A stretch of 64,000 nt of DNA from Hysterangium stoloniferum. Taxonomy: Eukaryota; Basidiomycota; Agaricomycetes; Hysterangiales; Hysterangiaceae. The stretch spans positions 868,001 through 932,000 of the forward strand of contig WHVD01000013.1 in assembly GCA_015178975.1 (NCBI GenBank). Direction: 5' to 3'. Position 1 is the stretch's first letter. Every line of letters begins with the position of its first letter. The translations under genes and the position numbers were made by a program. Shown in pieces: positions 53,089-64,000 of this stretch. Below the pieces are notes generated by a model. That model ran no database searches. It was given only the letters and a program-made list of their open reading frames with translations, and was not told the DNA's origin.

Positions 53089-56000
53089 CTATGCTAGTCC
53101 CAGTAGTTTTCGTAAGTATTCTACCTTTGGCTTAGCCAATGGTTTTGTCAATAAATCAGCAGGCATCTCTGAAGTAGGGAGATGAGCAACTTTGATCTTC
53201 CCACTATCAACTTCCTGCCTTAACCAATATGTTCTCAAATCCAGATGCTTCATACGGCCATGATGTTCAGGATCTCTGGCAACTGCAATAGAAGATTGGT
53301 TGTTAAGATACAAAGTGGATGCAGTCTTTTGAGGATATCCCAATTCCTCAAATAAGTTTCGCAACCATAGCACTTCCTGACCAGCTGACACTGCTGCAAT
53401 ATACTCTGCTTCAGTAGTAGAGAGAGTTACAATAGTCTGGAGTTTGCTCTGCCAGCTAATGGCTCCAGTACCCATCTTAACCACATATGCATCAGTAGAT
53501 TTTCCAGTCGACTTATCACCTCCATGGTCAGCATCTGAATAAGACACAAACAATTCCCTGTCATTACTAGGGCCAAAGGTCAAGCCCAAGTCAAGGGTGC
53601 CTTTGAGATATCGAAAGAGATGTTGTACTGCTAGCCAATGAGCCTTTCCTGGATTGTGATTAAATCTGGCTAATACTCCAACAGTATAGGCAATGTCTGG
53701 ACGAGTGGCAACAGCCAAATACATAAGAGAACCAACAGCATGGATGTATGGAATGTCCTTCATGTATGCAATCTCTTCAGGAGACACTGGAGCCTGGTCT
53801 TTACTCAATTTTGAGTTAGGTATCATAGGTGTACCAATGGGATTGCAGTCAGCAAGACCATAACGCTGTAACATGTCCAAGATGTATTGACGCTGTGATA
53901 GAGTAATAGTACGCTTTGTCCTGTCTCTTTCAATGCCAACACCTAACAAGTAAGAAGTAGGACCAAGATCATGCAATTTGAAGTGGCTCTTTAGATCATC
54001 TTTGAGCTTTTTGATAGCCTCCTTGGATTTAGATGCAATAGTCATGTCATCTACAAATACTGGTATAATGACTTTGACATCACCCTTTTGGAAGACCCAA
54101 ATGCTATGATCGCATAGCACTTGTTTGAAACCCAAACTGAGCAGGACAGCATTCAACTTCTTGTGCCAGATACGAGGTGACTGGTGTAAACCATATAGTC
54201 CTTTCAGAAGAAGTAAGAACTCATCACGAGCACCTTGGTGAAAACCTTCAGGCTGCTGCAAGTATACTTCCTCTTCAAGTTCACCATTCAAGAATGCAGA
54301 GGAGATATCTACACTCTCAAGTTCCATGTCCTCCAGTGCAGCCAATGCTAGGACAGCACGCAAAGTGGCCCATTTGGCAGTAGGAGCAAAGGTATCAGTG
54401 AAGTCAAACCCTGGTCGTTGTGCATAGCCTTTTGCAACAAGACGAGCTTTGAACTTGTCAATTGACCCATCCTTCTTATGCTTGATCACAAACACCCAAC
54501 GGCAGCCAATAGCTTTACGACCCTCAGGTAGTTTAGCAAGGCGAAAAGTGCCATTTTCAAGCAGGGATTGCATTTCTGCATATGCAGCATCATACCACTT
54601 GTCAGCATCAGGACTTTGTAAGGCCTCTTTGAGAGTTCTCGGTGCATCATCATGAGCACTGGCTTTGTAGGCAAACTCAAAGGCTTCATCCACACCAATG
54701 TAAAGATCTCCCTCACTGGCAGCTAGGGCTTCTTCCTCAGACTCAACTGGAGGAGGAGAATGTAGTGGAGAATCCTCTGCCTCATCACTGGACTCAACTA
54801 CAGGAGTAGATTCTCTATAGTTGTGGATGTGAGCAGGGTCAACTTGCCAGAAACGCTTAGGAGGAACTCTGTTTCTGGGTGGATTGCGACGTGGTTGAGG
54901 AGGAGGACTCGGTGAACGTTCAGAATGTTCAGAATTAGAATCAGAGTTGGAACTAGGACCAGGAGGCAAAGCATTATTCTGACCATCTCCCACCGGATTT
55001 GGTTCCTGTGGAGCTCCCACCTGATTAGGCTGGGCTCCCACCTGAATAGACCTAGAGGGTCCAGGAATAAACAAATCAATAAATTGTGGAGTATCAGGAA
55101 GAATATCAGGAGCAGTAGGAGTAGAAGGTATGGCAGGTTTAGACAAGCCTGGTAAGACTCTCTCATCAAAGACAGCATTATTACTGATAATAGTCTTCTT
55201 AGTCAAGGGATTGTAAAACATCCAACCCTTATAATCTGGAGGATATCCAATAAAGACACATTTCTGTGTATGAGAGCCAAGTCCAATACGTTGATCCTTC
55301 TGTACATGCACATAAGCAGTACAGCCAAATACCCTAAGATGTGATACTTCTGGTTTCCTACTATGCCAGACAGTATAAGGCACAGAATGCTTAAGAGCAG
55401 TGGTAGGTGAGCAGTTGCGCACATGAGTAATGGCAATGACAGCATGTCCCCAGAATGAGGGAGGGAGGTGGGATTCAGCCATAATTGAAGTAGCCCCTTC
55501 TTCCAATGTTCTGTTGAAGCGTTCAGCAACCCCATTCTGATGTGGTTCATTCCGCACAGTATGCTGCCGGCTGATGCCAGCAATGGAAAGGAAGGTATCA
55601 AACTCCTTAGACATATATTCTCCACCCTTGTCATCTCTGAATATCTTGATCTTCTGACCAAGCAAGTTCTCCACTTTAGCCTTATATTGCTTAAATGCCT
55701 GAAAGGCATCACTCTTATTTTTGAGTAATGCAATCGAAGCATAGCGTGAGGCATCATCAATGAAAGTGATCCAGTAGCGAAACCCTTCCACAGTTTGTGT
55801 AGGCAAGGGACCATGAACATCACTGTGAATGAGTGCAAGTGGTTTAGTATAGCGTGTTGTTGCTATTTTATTAATCACTCTGTTCTGTTTTCCAGCCAAA
55901 CAAGGTTCACAAATAGGATCAGGAGACGTGTGAGAGTCAATCTTTATCCCACCAACCAAATCACCTTTGAGGAGCTTCTGGATATCGGCATGATTGAGAT

Positions 56001-56627
56001 GATCAAAGCGACGATGCCAAAGTGTGGAGTCCAAGGGACAGGTTGTAACAAGACCCGCATAATCCGTCATAGGTACTGTCATTCCATCCAAATAGGCCTG
56101 GTTATGTTCATTGACTGTGGCAGTGAAACGCAAGACCTTTCTCAAATAGAAAGACATGGTGGAATGAAAGATAGAGACACGGAAATTCTTTCTCTTTGTC
56201 AAATACAAGATGGAGAGGAGGTTACTTGTGAGATGGGGAACATGGAGAACCCTTTCAAACTCTATTATTACATTTCCATTCCCTTTAGGCTTAAACCGCA
56301 CTGCTCCTATCCTTGCAGACATAACTATTTGTCCATTTGCAACTTGGATAGGTGTTTGAAACGGGGTATAACTTGAAAACCAATGACGATGGGGAGTCAT
56401 GTGCGAAGAAGCACCTGTGTCAGCAGTCCAGTCAGAACTAGCATTGACAAGGAGAGCACAAGATGGATCGGTAGAGTCAGGGATAGAAACACTTGCATTT
56501 CCAGCACTCTCTGGTTTCTTCTCCTCTGATACCTTGTCAGATGCATTAGCTTTGTCAGCTTTAGCAGTCTTTCTTTCTTTATACTCCTTTTTCTTCTGCT
56601 CAACTTTGGCCTTTGCCTGTTTCTGTG
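53089..56627 (-). CDS. gag-pol: Copia 2 Gag-Pol polyprotein, partial (lacks most of Gag)
   Basis: An open frame covering the Lys-rich Gag tail (KQAKAKVEQKKKEYKERK), protease (DTGASSH), integrase (CEPCLAGK zinc domain, then DDE core), a Pro/Ser-rich linker, reverse transcriptase with an FVDD-type catalytic box, and RNase H, ending ADLLTKPLAKPK. The order INT-RT places it in Ty1/copia. It is clearly related to copia 1 but well diverged. The upstream frame runs into an H1 repeat and is not original. Confidence 0.9.
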
Positions 56628-57265
56628 TGTGAAGAGTGGTGGATTCTGACCACTCTATATACGAAGAATAGTGTTTATTCAACTACTATTAGAGAGTATT
56701 GACCGTCAGTACAATACTATAGACTACTAGACTGTTAGTACTAGTATAAGAACGCACTGCACGCCTCAAGAGCAACTGTATAGTTGCTCGTGACGGCTTA
56801 GAACAGTAAGATAACGAGTTGACCTTTTACGGTACAACTAGTAGCTAGAAATAAGAAAGATACTCAGCTAAAGACTGAGTGTCTAGGATAGAGTATTAGT
56901 AGTGTGAGTCGACTACGGTGTCGACGAGCGCAAAGTCTTGAAAGCGGAACTCGACCTTAGCGGTTCGAGTTCAAAAGGCTATTAGTAGACTAGAGAATGC
57001 TACCTTTATGGTAGCTGAGATACTACCCTTGACACCTCTCGTTATTCGACGTCTGAGTCGTTACGAAGTGGTGTCTGCTGGGTAAAAAGTTGTCTCTATT
57101 TAGCGCTGAGAGCGCCCATAGATATACACAAGACTTCGAACTAAGAAATACGGGTATGCTCGAAGATCTAGAGAGTTAGGGAAAAAGAGTAAGAACTAAA
57201 TAATATAATACTATAATATATGTATTATTCCACAGTCCAATCATGATATATGCATACCCTTCACA
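56628..57265 (+). mobile_element. H1 solo terminal repeat (638 bp) at the end of copia 2
   Basis: TGTGAAGAGTGGTGG...ACCCTTCACA. Flanks CTGTG and GTTCT differ: left is copia 2, right is H3 sequence, so a rearrangement joined them. Confidence 0.9.
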
Positions 57266-57713
57266 GTTCTATATATGAAGAAATGAGTAGAAAGGAAGGA
57301 TATTGACCTATTCGGTGCAATATAAGAGGAAGTGAGAGAAAGAGCACGAGATGACGAAGGAGTCAACGAGTGCGATGGTTCAAGTGGAGGCCTCGACTAT
57401 TACAGTTCGAGGCCAGAAGTATTCAGTAGTTCAGATAATGCTACCTATGTGGTAGCTGACACGTTACCCTGATCACCGCTTGTAGTAGACCTAGTTTGTG
57501 TCTTACGAGTGGTGGTTCTTGGGTTAAAGTGTGTCTGAGTTCTAATTGGTGCTGAGTACACCCACAAGTATACACAATGCTTCGAACTAATGAAATATGC
57601 AATATTCGAAGAATATGAAAGATAGAAAAATATGAATAGAATATGTAAAATATAAATGAAATAAAAGGAGTGTTTTACCACAATGATACTGTGGTAAAAG
57701 CATACTCCTCACA
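57266..57713 (+). mobile_element. H3 terminal repeat, 5'-truncated
   Basis: Starts within H3 (GTTCTATATATGAAGAAATG) and ends GCATACTCCTCACA; the first 26 bp or so are missing at the H1 junction. Confidence 0.85.
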
Positions 57714-57748
57714 CACGGAGCGCTTCGAGGAAGAGAGAGAACACTTCC

Positions 57749-58376
57749 TGTGAGAGGTACGGTGAAATATAGTCAGGAAATATAGTCTGGATGAGCTCAT
57801 ACTATATTTCCTTTATTATTTCTACTCTCTCTCTATTCTATTATACACTTATAATTAGTTTGACGACCTATGTATATCGTACATTGACTCTTGTGGGCAC
57901 ATACATGCCAGACTTATGTATTCTAGCGCCTTAAACTCAGACACTTTTTACCCCACAACCACGACTTACCCAGACACCCAGTTAGTGTTCCATAAGTTGT
58001 GATTGGGGTATTGTCTTGACCATCACAGACAGGCTTCAACTATCTACACAATCAGAGTTTTGAACTGTATCAGTTGAAACTCCACCTATATCTCAATCTG
58101 TATGGACCACATCTGTGCTACTCTATTATTCAACTCTTGTTACTCTTTTCTACACTTGAGCAGTCTTTCGGAATTGCACCTAACGGTTGATTCTCTATAT
58201 TTGTTTTAGCTCTCTACTCTACTCTAGATAGCTACTTCGCTCAAACATATTGAACTAAGTAGTCAATACTCATTCAGTGTGTATTAGACTTAGACAGTCA
58301 ATACAACTACATGTCATACCTAAACGGTCAATATTCTTCATATATAGAATGGTTAGAACTTCCACCACTCTTCACA
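57749..58376 (-). mobile_element. H2 solo terminal repeat, reverse (628 bp); perfect CTTCC duplication
   Basis: Starts TGTGAGAGGTACGG and ends CCACTCTTCACA; CTTCC at 57744-57748 and 58377-58381. Confidence 0.92.
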
Positions 58377-59052
58377 CTTCCTGCTTGAGAATCCTCCTTC
58401 CTCCTTCCATAACAGAAGTAACCTCACTCGACCATTCGGGAATCGAGTGGGTCAGATCCTTAAGGGTTCCAGGTCATGTGAATAAGTCCTGCACCGATAA
58501 GATGGCCTGATAATGGCCTAACCAGACTGCTACAGTCACCAGTAGAGAAAGGTAATCTGTATCATACTCCTCCACGAAGGGAGTAATCTGATCTGTGGAG
58601 ATTCAATTGGTGTAGTACATGTCCCATTTCAAATTGATAGGCTCAGCGTAAACCATATGACCCCCAAAGAACTGCTTGAGGATGACCTGCCTTGGTGGGA
58701 ATGAGAGAATGGGGCATGGGTAGGCTCAACATTAGCTCCAGGAGTGCTCAACTGCCTGGTCGATGGATGTTCCTCATGTGGATCTGGGGGAGTATCTATT
58801 GACGGTCCAGCTGCTGCTCCAGGGGAATTCCCAGGAGGAACTGGTCTTTGAAAAGTCAACAAAGACTTCCTCATGGTGACGTTACAGGGTGGTTCCAGAC
58901 TAGCAGGTCTTTGACAAGGTTTTGAACTACTTGGGGTCGTTGAAGATCTCAGTGTTTGGTTCTTGCCAGTGGTCATTTACATGCTTAGAAATTAATAGTC
59001 GTAGAGTAATGTTTTCTTCGTAGGGAAAGAGCGGTCTGGCCTGGATCACCAC
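58377..59052. other. Unrecognised sequence with a minus-strand Pro/Ser-rich frame
   Basis: A minus frame (about 58629-58976) reads Pro/Ser-rich sequence (PVPPGNSPGAAAGPSIDTPP). Immediately upstream another frame reads VVIQARPLFPYEENITLRLL, which has a relative at 46705-46906. It may be one remnant of an unknown element or a host gene. No ends found. Confidence 0.35.
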
Positions 59053-59321
59053 TGTGAAGAGTGGTGGAAGTTCTAACCATTCTATATACGAAGAATATTG
59101 ACCGTTTAGATATGACATGTAGATGTATTGACTGTCTAAGTCTAATACAGACCGAACAGGTATTGACTACTTAGTTCAATACGATTGAGTGAAGTAGCTA
59201 TCTAAAGTAAAGTAGAGAGCTAAAACGAATAAAGGGAATTGACTGTTAAGTGCGATTCCGAATGACTGCTCGAGTGTAGAAAAGAGTAACGAGAGAGTCA
59301 AATAGTAGAGTAGCACGGATG

Positions 59322-59973
59322 TGTTAGAAATGGGAAAATACAATATCTATATGTGACAGACTGTTATAAGACCCAGGCTTGCCATCAGTTATATAAACTG
59401 TTATAAGAGCACAAGTTGGCATCACAAGTCCTTATATATATGTATATATAATCCATCATATAATACTAGACTATAGGTCCAGTAGCTCAGTGGTTAAGAG
59501 CACCTGCATATAAAGCCAGGAGGTCCTTGGTTCAATCCCAGGCTGGGTCAATTCTTTTCTATGCCTTTAACATATTAAATGTGACCTGTGACTTACTGTG
59601 ACACGTGACACACACAAGTCTGAGGAAAGTTGTTACTATTCAGGTCACTAACTACAAGCTTATATATGTTATACATCAGTAGGCTTGTCAGCTGTCATAA
59701 GTGACAGCTGATTGACAGCTGGAATACAAAGTGACAGCTGATTGACAGCTGGAATACAAAGTGACAGCTGATTGACAGCTGGAATACAAAGTGACAGCTG
59801 ATTGACAGCTGGAATACAAAGTGACAGCTGATTGACAGCTGGAATACAAAGTGACAGCTGATTGACAGCTGTCATGGGAAATGAACTGGGAATACCCTGG
59901 AACATGCTGGAAGCTTCTAGAAGCTTCTAGAAGGTTCCAGAAGGTTTTGAAGACAGTGGAGGCAGTTTTAACA
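59322..59973. mobile_element. Composite of T251 (forward) joined to C2 (reverse), shared GGATG duplication
   Basis: T251 at 59322-59572 is followed with no gap by reverse C2 at 59573-59973. GGATG is present once on each outer side (59317-59321 and 59974-59978) and absent at the junction. The pair therefore integrated as one unit, or recombined precisely. tRNA-like domain at 59476-59550 (+). Confidence 0.85.
59700..59872. repeat. 30-bp tandem repeat in C2 (GTGACAGCTGATTGACAGCT + GGAATACAAA)
   Basis: Five to six near-identical 30-bp units. Other C2 copies have fewer and more varied units, so this is a variable-number repeat. A repetitive ORF across it is a by-product. Confidence 0.9.
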
Positions 59974-60080
59974 GGATGTGGTCCACGCAGATTGAGATAT
60001 AGGTGGAGTTTCGACTGGTACAATTCGAAACTCTGATTGCATGGATAGTTAAAGCCCATCTGTGATGGTTGAGACGATAC

Positions 60081-60824
60081 TGTTACGACCGTGTCGCAAC
60101 CCTATCGGTCCCCGAGGTTATCACCACCTATCAATGATTCAAGTTACTGTTCAAGTTTACCACATCGGAAACCATCAGCCTCCCGAAGCTGATGTATGCT
60201 TTCACGGTGATCAAACACCATTTACCCCCACATCAAAATATACTCGAACGATCTGGTTAAACTCTGATACATCCCTTTCATTATGATGATCCGCTCTATC
60301 CTATCTTTCACATATGTCTATATATATTTTTAACCCTCGAACTATTTCCTTTTACCATAATTCCGCTCTCGGTTATCATTGGCCTCCAAACTAATCATAA
60401 ACTTCCCGTTCCTAGTCAAGTTTATTTGTCAATACCGTGTTCCGCTCTTCTCCTAGTTAGTATTTCCTAGACGCCTGTTACTTGTATATGAACCCACTGT
60501 AGTTGTAGTTACTAGGCAATCAGAATATCAACTCAGAATACCCTCTTACACCTCCAGAAGTCTCTTACTAAGAATTCCGTCTTCCGCCTTCGTGTGCACT
60601 CACCCCCCTTCAGTCCCCGACCCCTTGGCCTGACACTCAACTCATCCCTCAATTCCGATCGGTAGTTTTCACCGAGAGGTATTTGTTGGGCCTAGTCTTC
60701 GCCTGCCCAAAATTTAAGGACACCTGACAGACAACTGCGAGGGCACAGCACATAAGCTGAAGCCAAGTCCTTCTGATCAGTCCCCATCGGTCTACCGACA
60801 TTAGTCAGTTTCTAGTTCTTAACA
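60081..60824 (+). mobile_element. Gypsy-type solo LTR (group G3, 744 bp); perfect GATAC duplication
   Basis: TGTTACGACCGTGTCG...GTTCTTAACA; GATAC at 60076-60080 and 60825-60829. Carries CACATAAGCTGAAGCCAAGTC near its 3' end, as in the other gypsy LTR groups. Confidence 0.92.
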
Positions 60825-61099
60825 GATACCCCAATCACACCTTACAGGACACTAACTGGGTGTCTGGGTAAGTCGTGGTTGCGGGGTAAAAAGTGTCTGA
60901 GTTTTAATTATGGGCGCTAGAATACATAAGTCTGGTGTGTATGTGCCCACAAGAGTCGATGTACTACATACTGTACATAGGTTATTGAACTAAATATAAG
61001 TGTATAATAAAATAGAGAGAAAGAAGAAATAATAATGGAAATATAGTATGGGCTCATCCAGACTATATTTCCTGAGCATATTTCACCATACCTCTCACA

Positions 61100-61335
61100 C
61101 TGTGACGGTCAAGTCGATACCCAGACACCCAGTTAGTGTCCTGTAAGTTGTGATCGGAGAATACATAAGTCTGGCATGTATGTGGCCACAAAAGTTGATG
61201 TAGTGCATACATAGGTCGTCGAACTAAATATAAGTGTATAATAAAATAGAGAGAAGGAAGAAATAATAATGGAAATATAGTATGGGCTCATCCAGACTAT
61301 ATTTCCTGAGCATATTTTGCCGTACCTCTCACACC
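61100..61335 (+). mobile_element. Partial, rearranged H2 copy
   Basis: Repeats the last part of the preceding H2 (GAATACATAAGTCTGGCATG...ACCTCTCACA) preceded by a scrambled piece containing CCCAGACACCCAGTTAGTG. Probably a tandem duplication of the H2 3' end. Confidence 0.7.
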
Positions 61336-62284
61336 ACTTCACATTGACAGGCTCTGAATAAAGTAGTTGGTCATGTGTTAAGTTGTGAACAAAGCTCCAC
61401 AGATAGTCCCACGGAGGTTTCCGGTAATTATTCCAAACACACACTTGCTTCCAGGAATTGTCCCATGGAGTCCCCGGGTAATAAGTCCAGGGGAATTTCC
61501 AGGGATTATTAGTACAAGGGAAGGTGGTATCAGAATAATTACCAGAAAGGTATGGTACAGGCTGAGATGGACTTGGCTTCAGCTTATAGGCTGCGCCCTC
61601 GTACACTCATTCGGGTGTCCATATTTCAAGCTGACAGAATGCATACAGGAAGATATAGATTCTGGAGTTCCTGTGGGAGTTCTGGGAATCGAGCGTGCAG
61701 ACAGACAAGAGGACTAGAGACTGTTCAAGGGTCAAACTTGTTCAGGGGAAAACTTGTTCAAGATTGAAACTGGATTCTAAGTACATGAATATAGCAGACT
61801 TGTATAGACTGTGAAATGTAATAATACCAAATCTGGTATTAATGAGAGGCAGAACTATTAAACATAAAATGAAACAAGTAAATACTAAACTGGGAATTAG
61901 GGATGGAATGGAATGGGAGTGGAGAATGAATCATGACAGGTCATTTAACCATAACTGGAGTGGGGCTCAGTTAGAGGGGTTCCAGAAGTCCGGTCAGAGT
62001 CCAGTGACTTGGTGCACAGGATAGTGTCAGGTATAGATAGGTTTGATGTGCAGGAGGTCCGGTGGAGTCCAATGAGTTTTCTGATGACTGGTGTGTGAGA
62101 CACAAAGACAGATCATAACAGAAGCGGGGTTCTATGCTCTGTTAGAGGGGTTCTGGGAGTCCGGTTGGAGTCCGGTTGGAGTCCGGTTGGAGTCCGGTTG
62201 GAGTCCGGTGACTGGTACATAAGACACAGTGTCAGGTGTATGTAGGGTGGAGTCCGGAGTCTGGTGGAGTCCAGAGTCTGCTGG
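61336..62284 (-). mobile_element. Gypsy G2 LTR plus adjoining internal sequence, reverse, truncated
   Basis: Matches 13722-14850 in reverse (AGATGGACTTGGCTTCAGC, GACTTGTATAGACTGTGAAA, GAGTCCGGTTGG repeats). Cut by H2 on both sides. Confidence 0.78.
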
Positions 62285-62914
62285 TGTGAAGAGTGGTAGA
62301 AGTTCTAACCGTTCTATATATGAAGAATATCAACCGTTTAGGTACGATACCACGATGTATTGACTGTCTAAGTCTAATACAGACTGAACACGTATTGACT
62401 ACTTAGTTCAATACGGTAGAGAGAAGTAGCTATCTAAAGTAAGGTAGATAGCTAGAACGAATAAGTAGAATTGACTGTTAAGTGCAATTCTGGATGACTG
62501 CTCGAGTGCAAGTAGAGTAGTTAGAGAGTCGAATAATAGAGTAGCGTGGATGTAGTCCACACGGGTTGAGATAAGGATTGAGTTTCGACTGATACAGTTC
62601 AAAACTCAGATTGAGTGAGTAGCTAAAGCCCATCTGTGATGGTCAAGATGATACACCAATCACAACTTACAGGACACTAACAGGTGTCTGGGTAAGTCAT
62701 GGTTGCGGTGTAAAAAGTGTCTGAGTTCTAAACTACAGGCACTAGAATACATAAGTCTGGCGTGTGTGCACCCACAAGAGTCGATGTACCACATACATAG
62801 GTCATCGAACTAATTATAGATATCATAAAAGAGAGAAAACAGAAATAATAAAGGAAATATAGTAAGAGCTTATCCGACTATATTTCCTGAGTGTATTTCG
62901 CCATACCTCTCACA
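62285..62914 (+). mobile_element. H2 solo terminal repeat (630 bp)
   Basis: TGTGAAGAGTGGTAG...CCATACCTCTCACA. Followed by GTGCCCTCCAGG, as for the 48416-49046 copy, while the left flank (GCTGG) differs. Confidence 0.9.
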
Positions 62915-64000
62915 GTGCCCTCCAGGTCGAAGAGCTATGTCAAAGAAGATGTCGAAGGACACTTGGAACTCCTCCCCATGCATCCTGTGATGAACCCCCA
63001 AGGTGTAGGATAGTGTTGTCCCAGGCGAGACACTTGGCACAAAAGGAAAGAGCGATGTCCTCCCGCTTTGAAGCGTCATTGGTGGATGTCAACCCATCTA
63101 GTTTTTGGATTGACGAGACCCAATGACCATAGGCCTTCTGGCGTGTTCGAATTATGGCGCAAACGCGATCAGCGGAAGCGTCAGTAATGTGGGCAATGAG
63201 AGGGGGTTGAGGGTGTAGTGATGGCGGGATAGGAGTGATAAGCGGTGTGGAGCTCATGTCTCCCCCAGGGGGGATTCCTCTCGAGGTGTCCGAATCCGGC
63301 AACAGTTGCTCCAACAAGTCAACGAGGTCCACTGCTGAGTGGGTTGGTGTGTGTTCAGGAAGAACACAAGAAGAGTTGACAAGTAATGTGAGGAGTATGC
63401 TTTTACCACAGTATCATTGTGGTAAAACACTCCTTTTATTTCATTTATATTTTACATATTTTATTCATATTTTTCTATCTTTCATATTCTTCAAATATTG
63501 CATACTTCATTAGTTCGAAGCATTGTGTATACTTGTGGGTTCACTCAGCACCAATTAGAACTCAGACACACTTTAACCCAAGAACCACCACTCGTAAGAC
63601 ACAAACTAGGTCTACTACGAGCGGTGATCAGGGTAACGTGTCAGCTACTACATAAGTAGCAATATCTGAACTACTAAACACTTCTGGCCTCGAACTGTAA
63701 TAGTCGAGGCCTCCACTCGAACCATCGCACTCGTTGACTCCTTCGTCATCTCGTGCTCTTTCTCTCATTTTCTCTTATATTGCACCGAATAGGTCAATAT
63801 CCTTCCTTTCTACTCATTTCTTCGTATATAGAACGGTCAGAACTTCCGCCACTCATCACAAGTAAGGACCGAAACATGGAGAGTTCCACCCGTTCGATAT
63901 CCTCCGCTAAACGCAGCTGTTCCTTAGGGTCATTGACACATAAATAAAACGCACTCATGCGGTCCGACAATGTGAGAGACCCGCTATACCCTATGCCCTT
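62915..64000 (-). CDS. Unrecognised ORF, copy 2, interrupted by an H3 repeat and running off the window
   Basis: Pieces 62915-63386 and 63861-64000 on the minus strand. Shares GHWVSSIQKLDGLTS and EDIALSF with copy 1. Further upstream it has LVDLLEQLLPDSDTS and, beyond the H3 repeat, GSLTLSDRMSAFYLCVND-PK and RLAEDIERVELSMF. It has no zinc, protease, RT or membrane motifs, so a function cannot be given. The open frame across copies makes a genuine protein likely. The 5' end lies beyond 64000. Confidence 0.45.
63387..63860 (-). mobile_element. H3 solo terminal repeat, reverse (474 bp); perfect AGTAA duplication
   Basis: Starts TGTGAGGAGTATGC and ends GCCACTCATCACA; AGTAA at 63382-63386 and 63861-63865. 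Reference copy for H3. Clear hairpins: TTTTACCACA/TGTGGTAAAA and GGCCTCGA/TCGAGGCC. Confidence 0.93.

Larger units (their letters stand above)
52763..56627 (-). mobile_element. Ty1/copia element 2, truncated at its 5' end
   Basis: 3' LTR at 52763-53067 (305 bp), purine tract CAGGTGGGAG before it, and a long gag-pol frame on the minus strand. The 5' LTR and start of gag are missing; an H1 repeat and an H3 piece lie there instead. Broken at that end only, as far as seen. Confidence 0.88.
59053..61099 (+). mobile_element. H2 terminal repeat, split by two insertions
   Basis: Pieces 59053-59321, 59974-60080 and 60825-61099. Starts TGTGAAGAGTGGTGG and ends ACCTCTCACA. Interrupted by the T251/C2 composite (GGATG) and a gypsy-type solo LTR (GATAC). 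Its outer flanks do not match. Confidence 0.88.

Noticed and set aside
59669-59905. Repetitive ORF reading VNQLSLCIPA units
   Set aside because: It is the translation of a 30-bp tandem repeat, open only because 30 is divisible by three.

Overview
The window is transposon-rich chromosome from a filamentous fungus, most likely an agaricomycete basidiomycete. The reasons are many very short introns (about 41-65 nt) with CTNAC-like branch points, the gene complement (a heterotrimeric G-alpha, Rtf2, a CNNM/Mam3-like transporter, ChaC, Utp13), and chromodomain-bearing Ty3/gypsy, Ty1/copia and pogo-type elements. No prokaryotic, viral-genome or organelle features were seen.

Layout. (1) 1-15904 is a nest of LTR-type insertions. 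It holds hairpin-rich terminal repeats (called H1 and H2 here) inside one another, a 1.4-kb gag-only element with 120-bp LTRs, and a 10.1-kb gypsy element (GAATC target duplication, 838-bp LTRs) that carries four solo repeats, an internal inversion and an antisense intron-bearing ORF. (2) 15905-32711 is a gene island. After a small inverted-repeat element come a G-alpha subunit (+), Rtf2 (-), a Mam3/CNNM-like membrane protein (+), a ChaC gamma-glutamylcyclotransferase (-), Utp13 (-) and a phosphotransferase-like gene (+), followed by two old solo LTRs and an unrecognised stretch. (3) 32712-46300 is a 1.5-kb-class terminal repeat split by a pogo-like DNA transposon, which is itself split by an H3 repeat, a near-5-kb copia element and a three-level H1 nest. 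(4) 46301-64000 is wholly accessory: more hairpin-rich repeats, pieces of two gypsy lineages, a second copia element, five copies in all (one at 38 kb) of a 251-bp repeat carrying a tRNA-like Pol III domain, and two copies of an unrecognised ORF.

The island genes are ordinary housekeeping and signalling genes and do not form a cluster. Rtf2 and the Mam3-like gene share a 214-bp divergent promoter. Two neighbouring genes appear to need microexons (1 nt and 3 nt) and two introns are GC-AG.

The strongest candidates for something undescribed are: (a) about 24 copies of non-coding TG...CA repeats (H1-H4) built as serial hairpins, never seen here with an internal coding region; (b) the 251-bp LTR-like repeat with perfect A and B boxes; (c) the gag-only mini-element; and (d) the antisense gene inside the gypsy element. 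Repeat boundaries were placed by matching 5-bp target duplications by eye. All family names and ages are inferences from this window alone.
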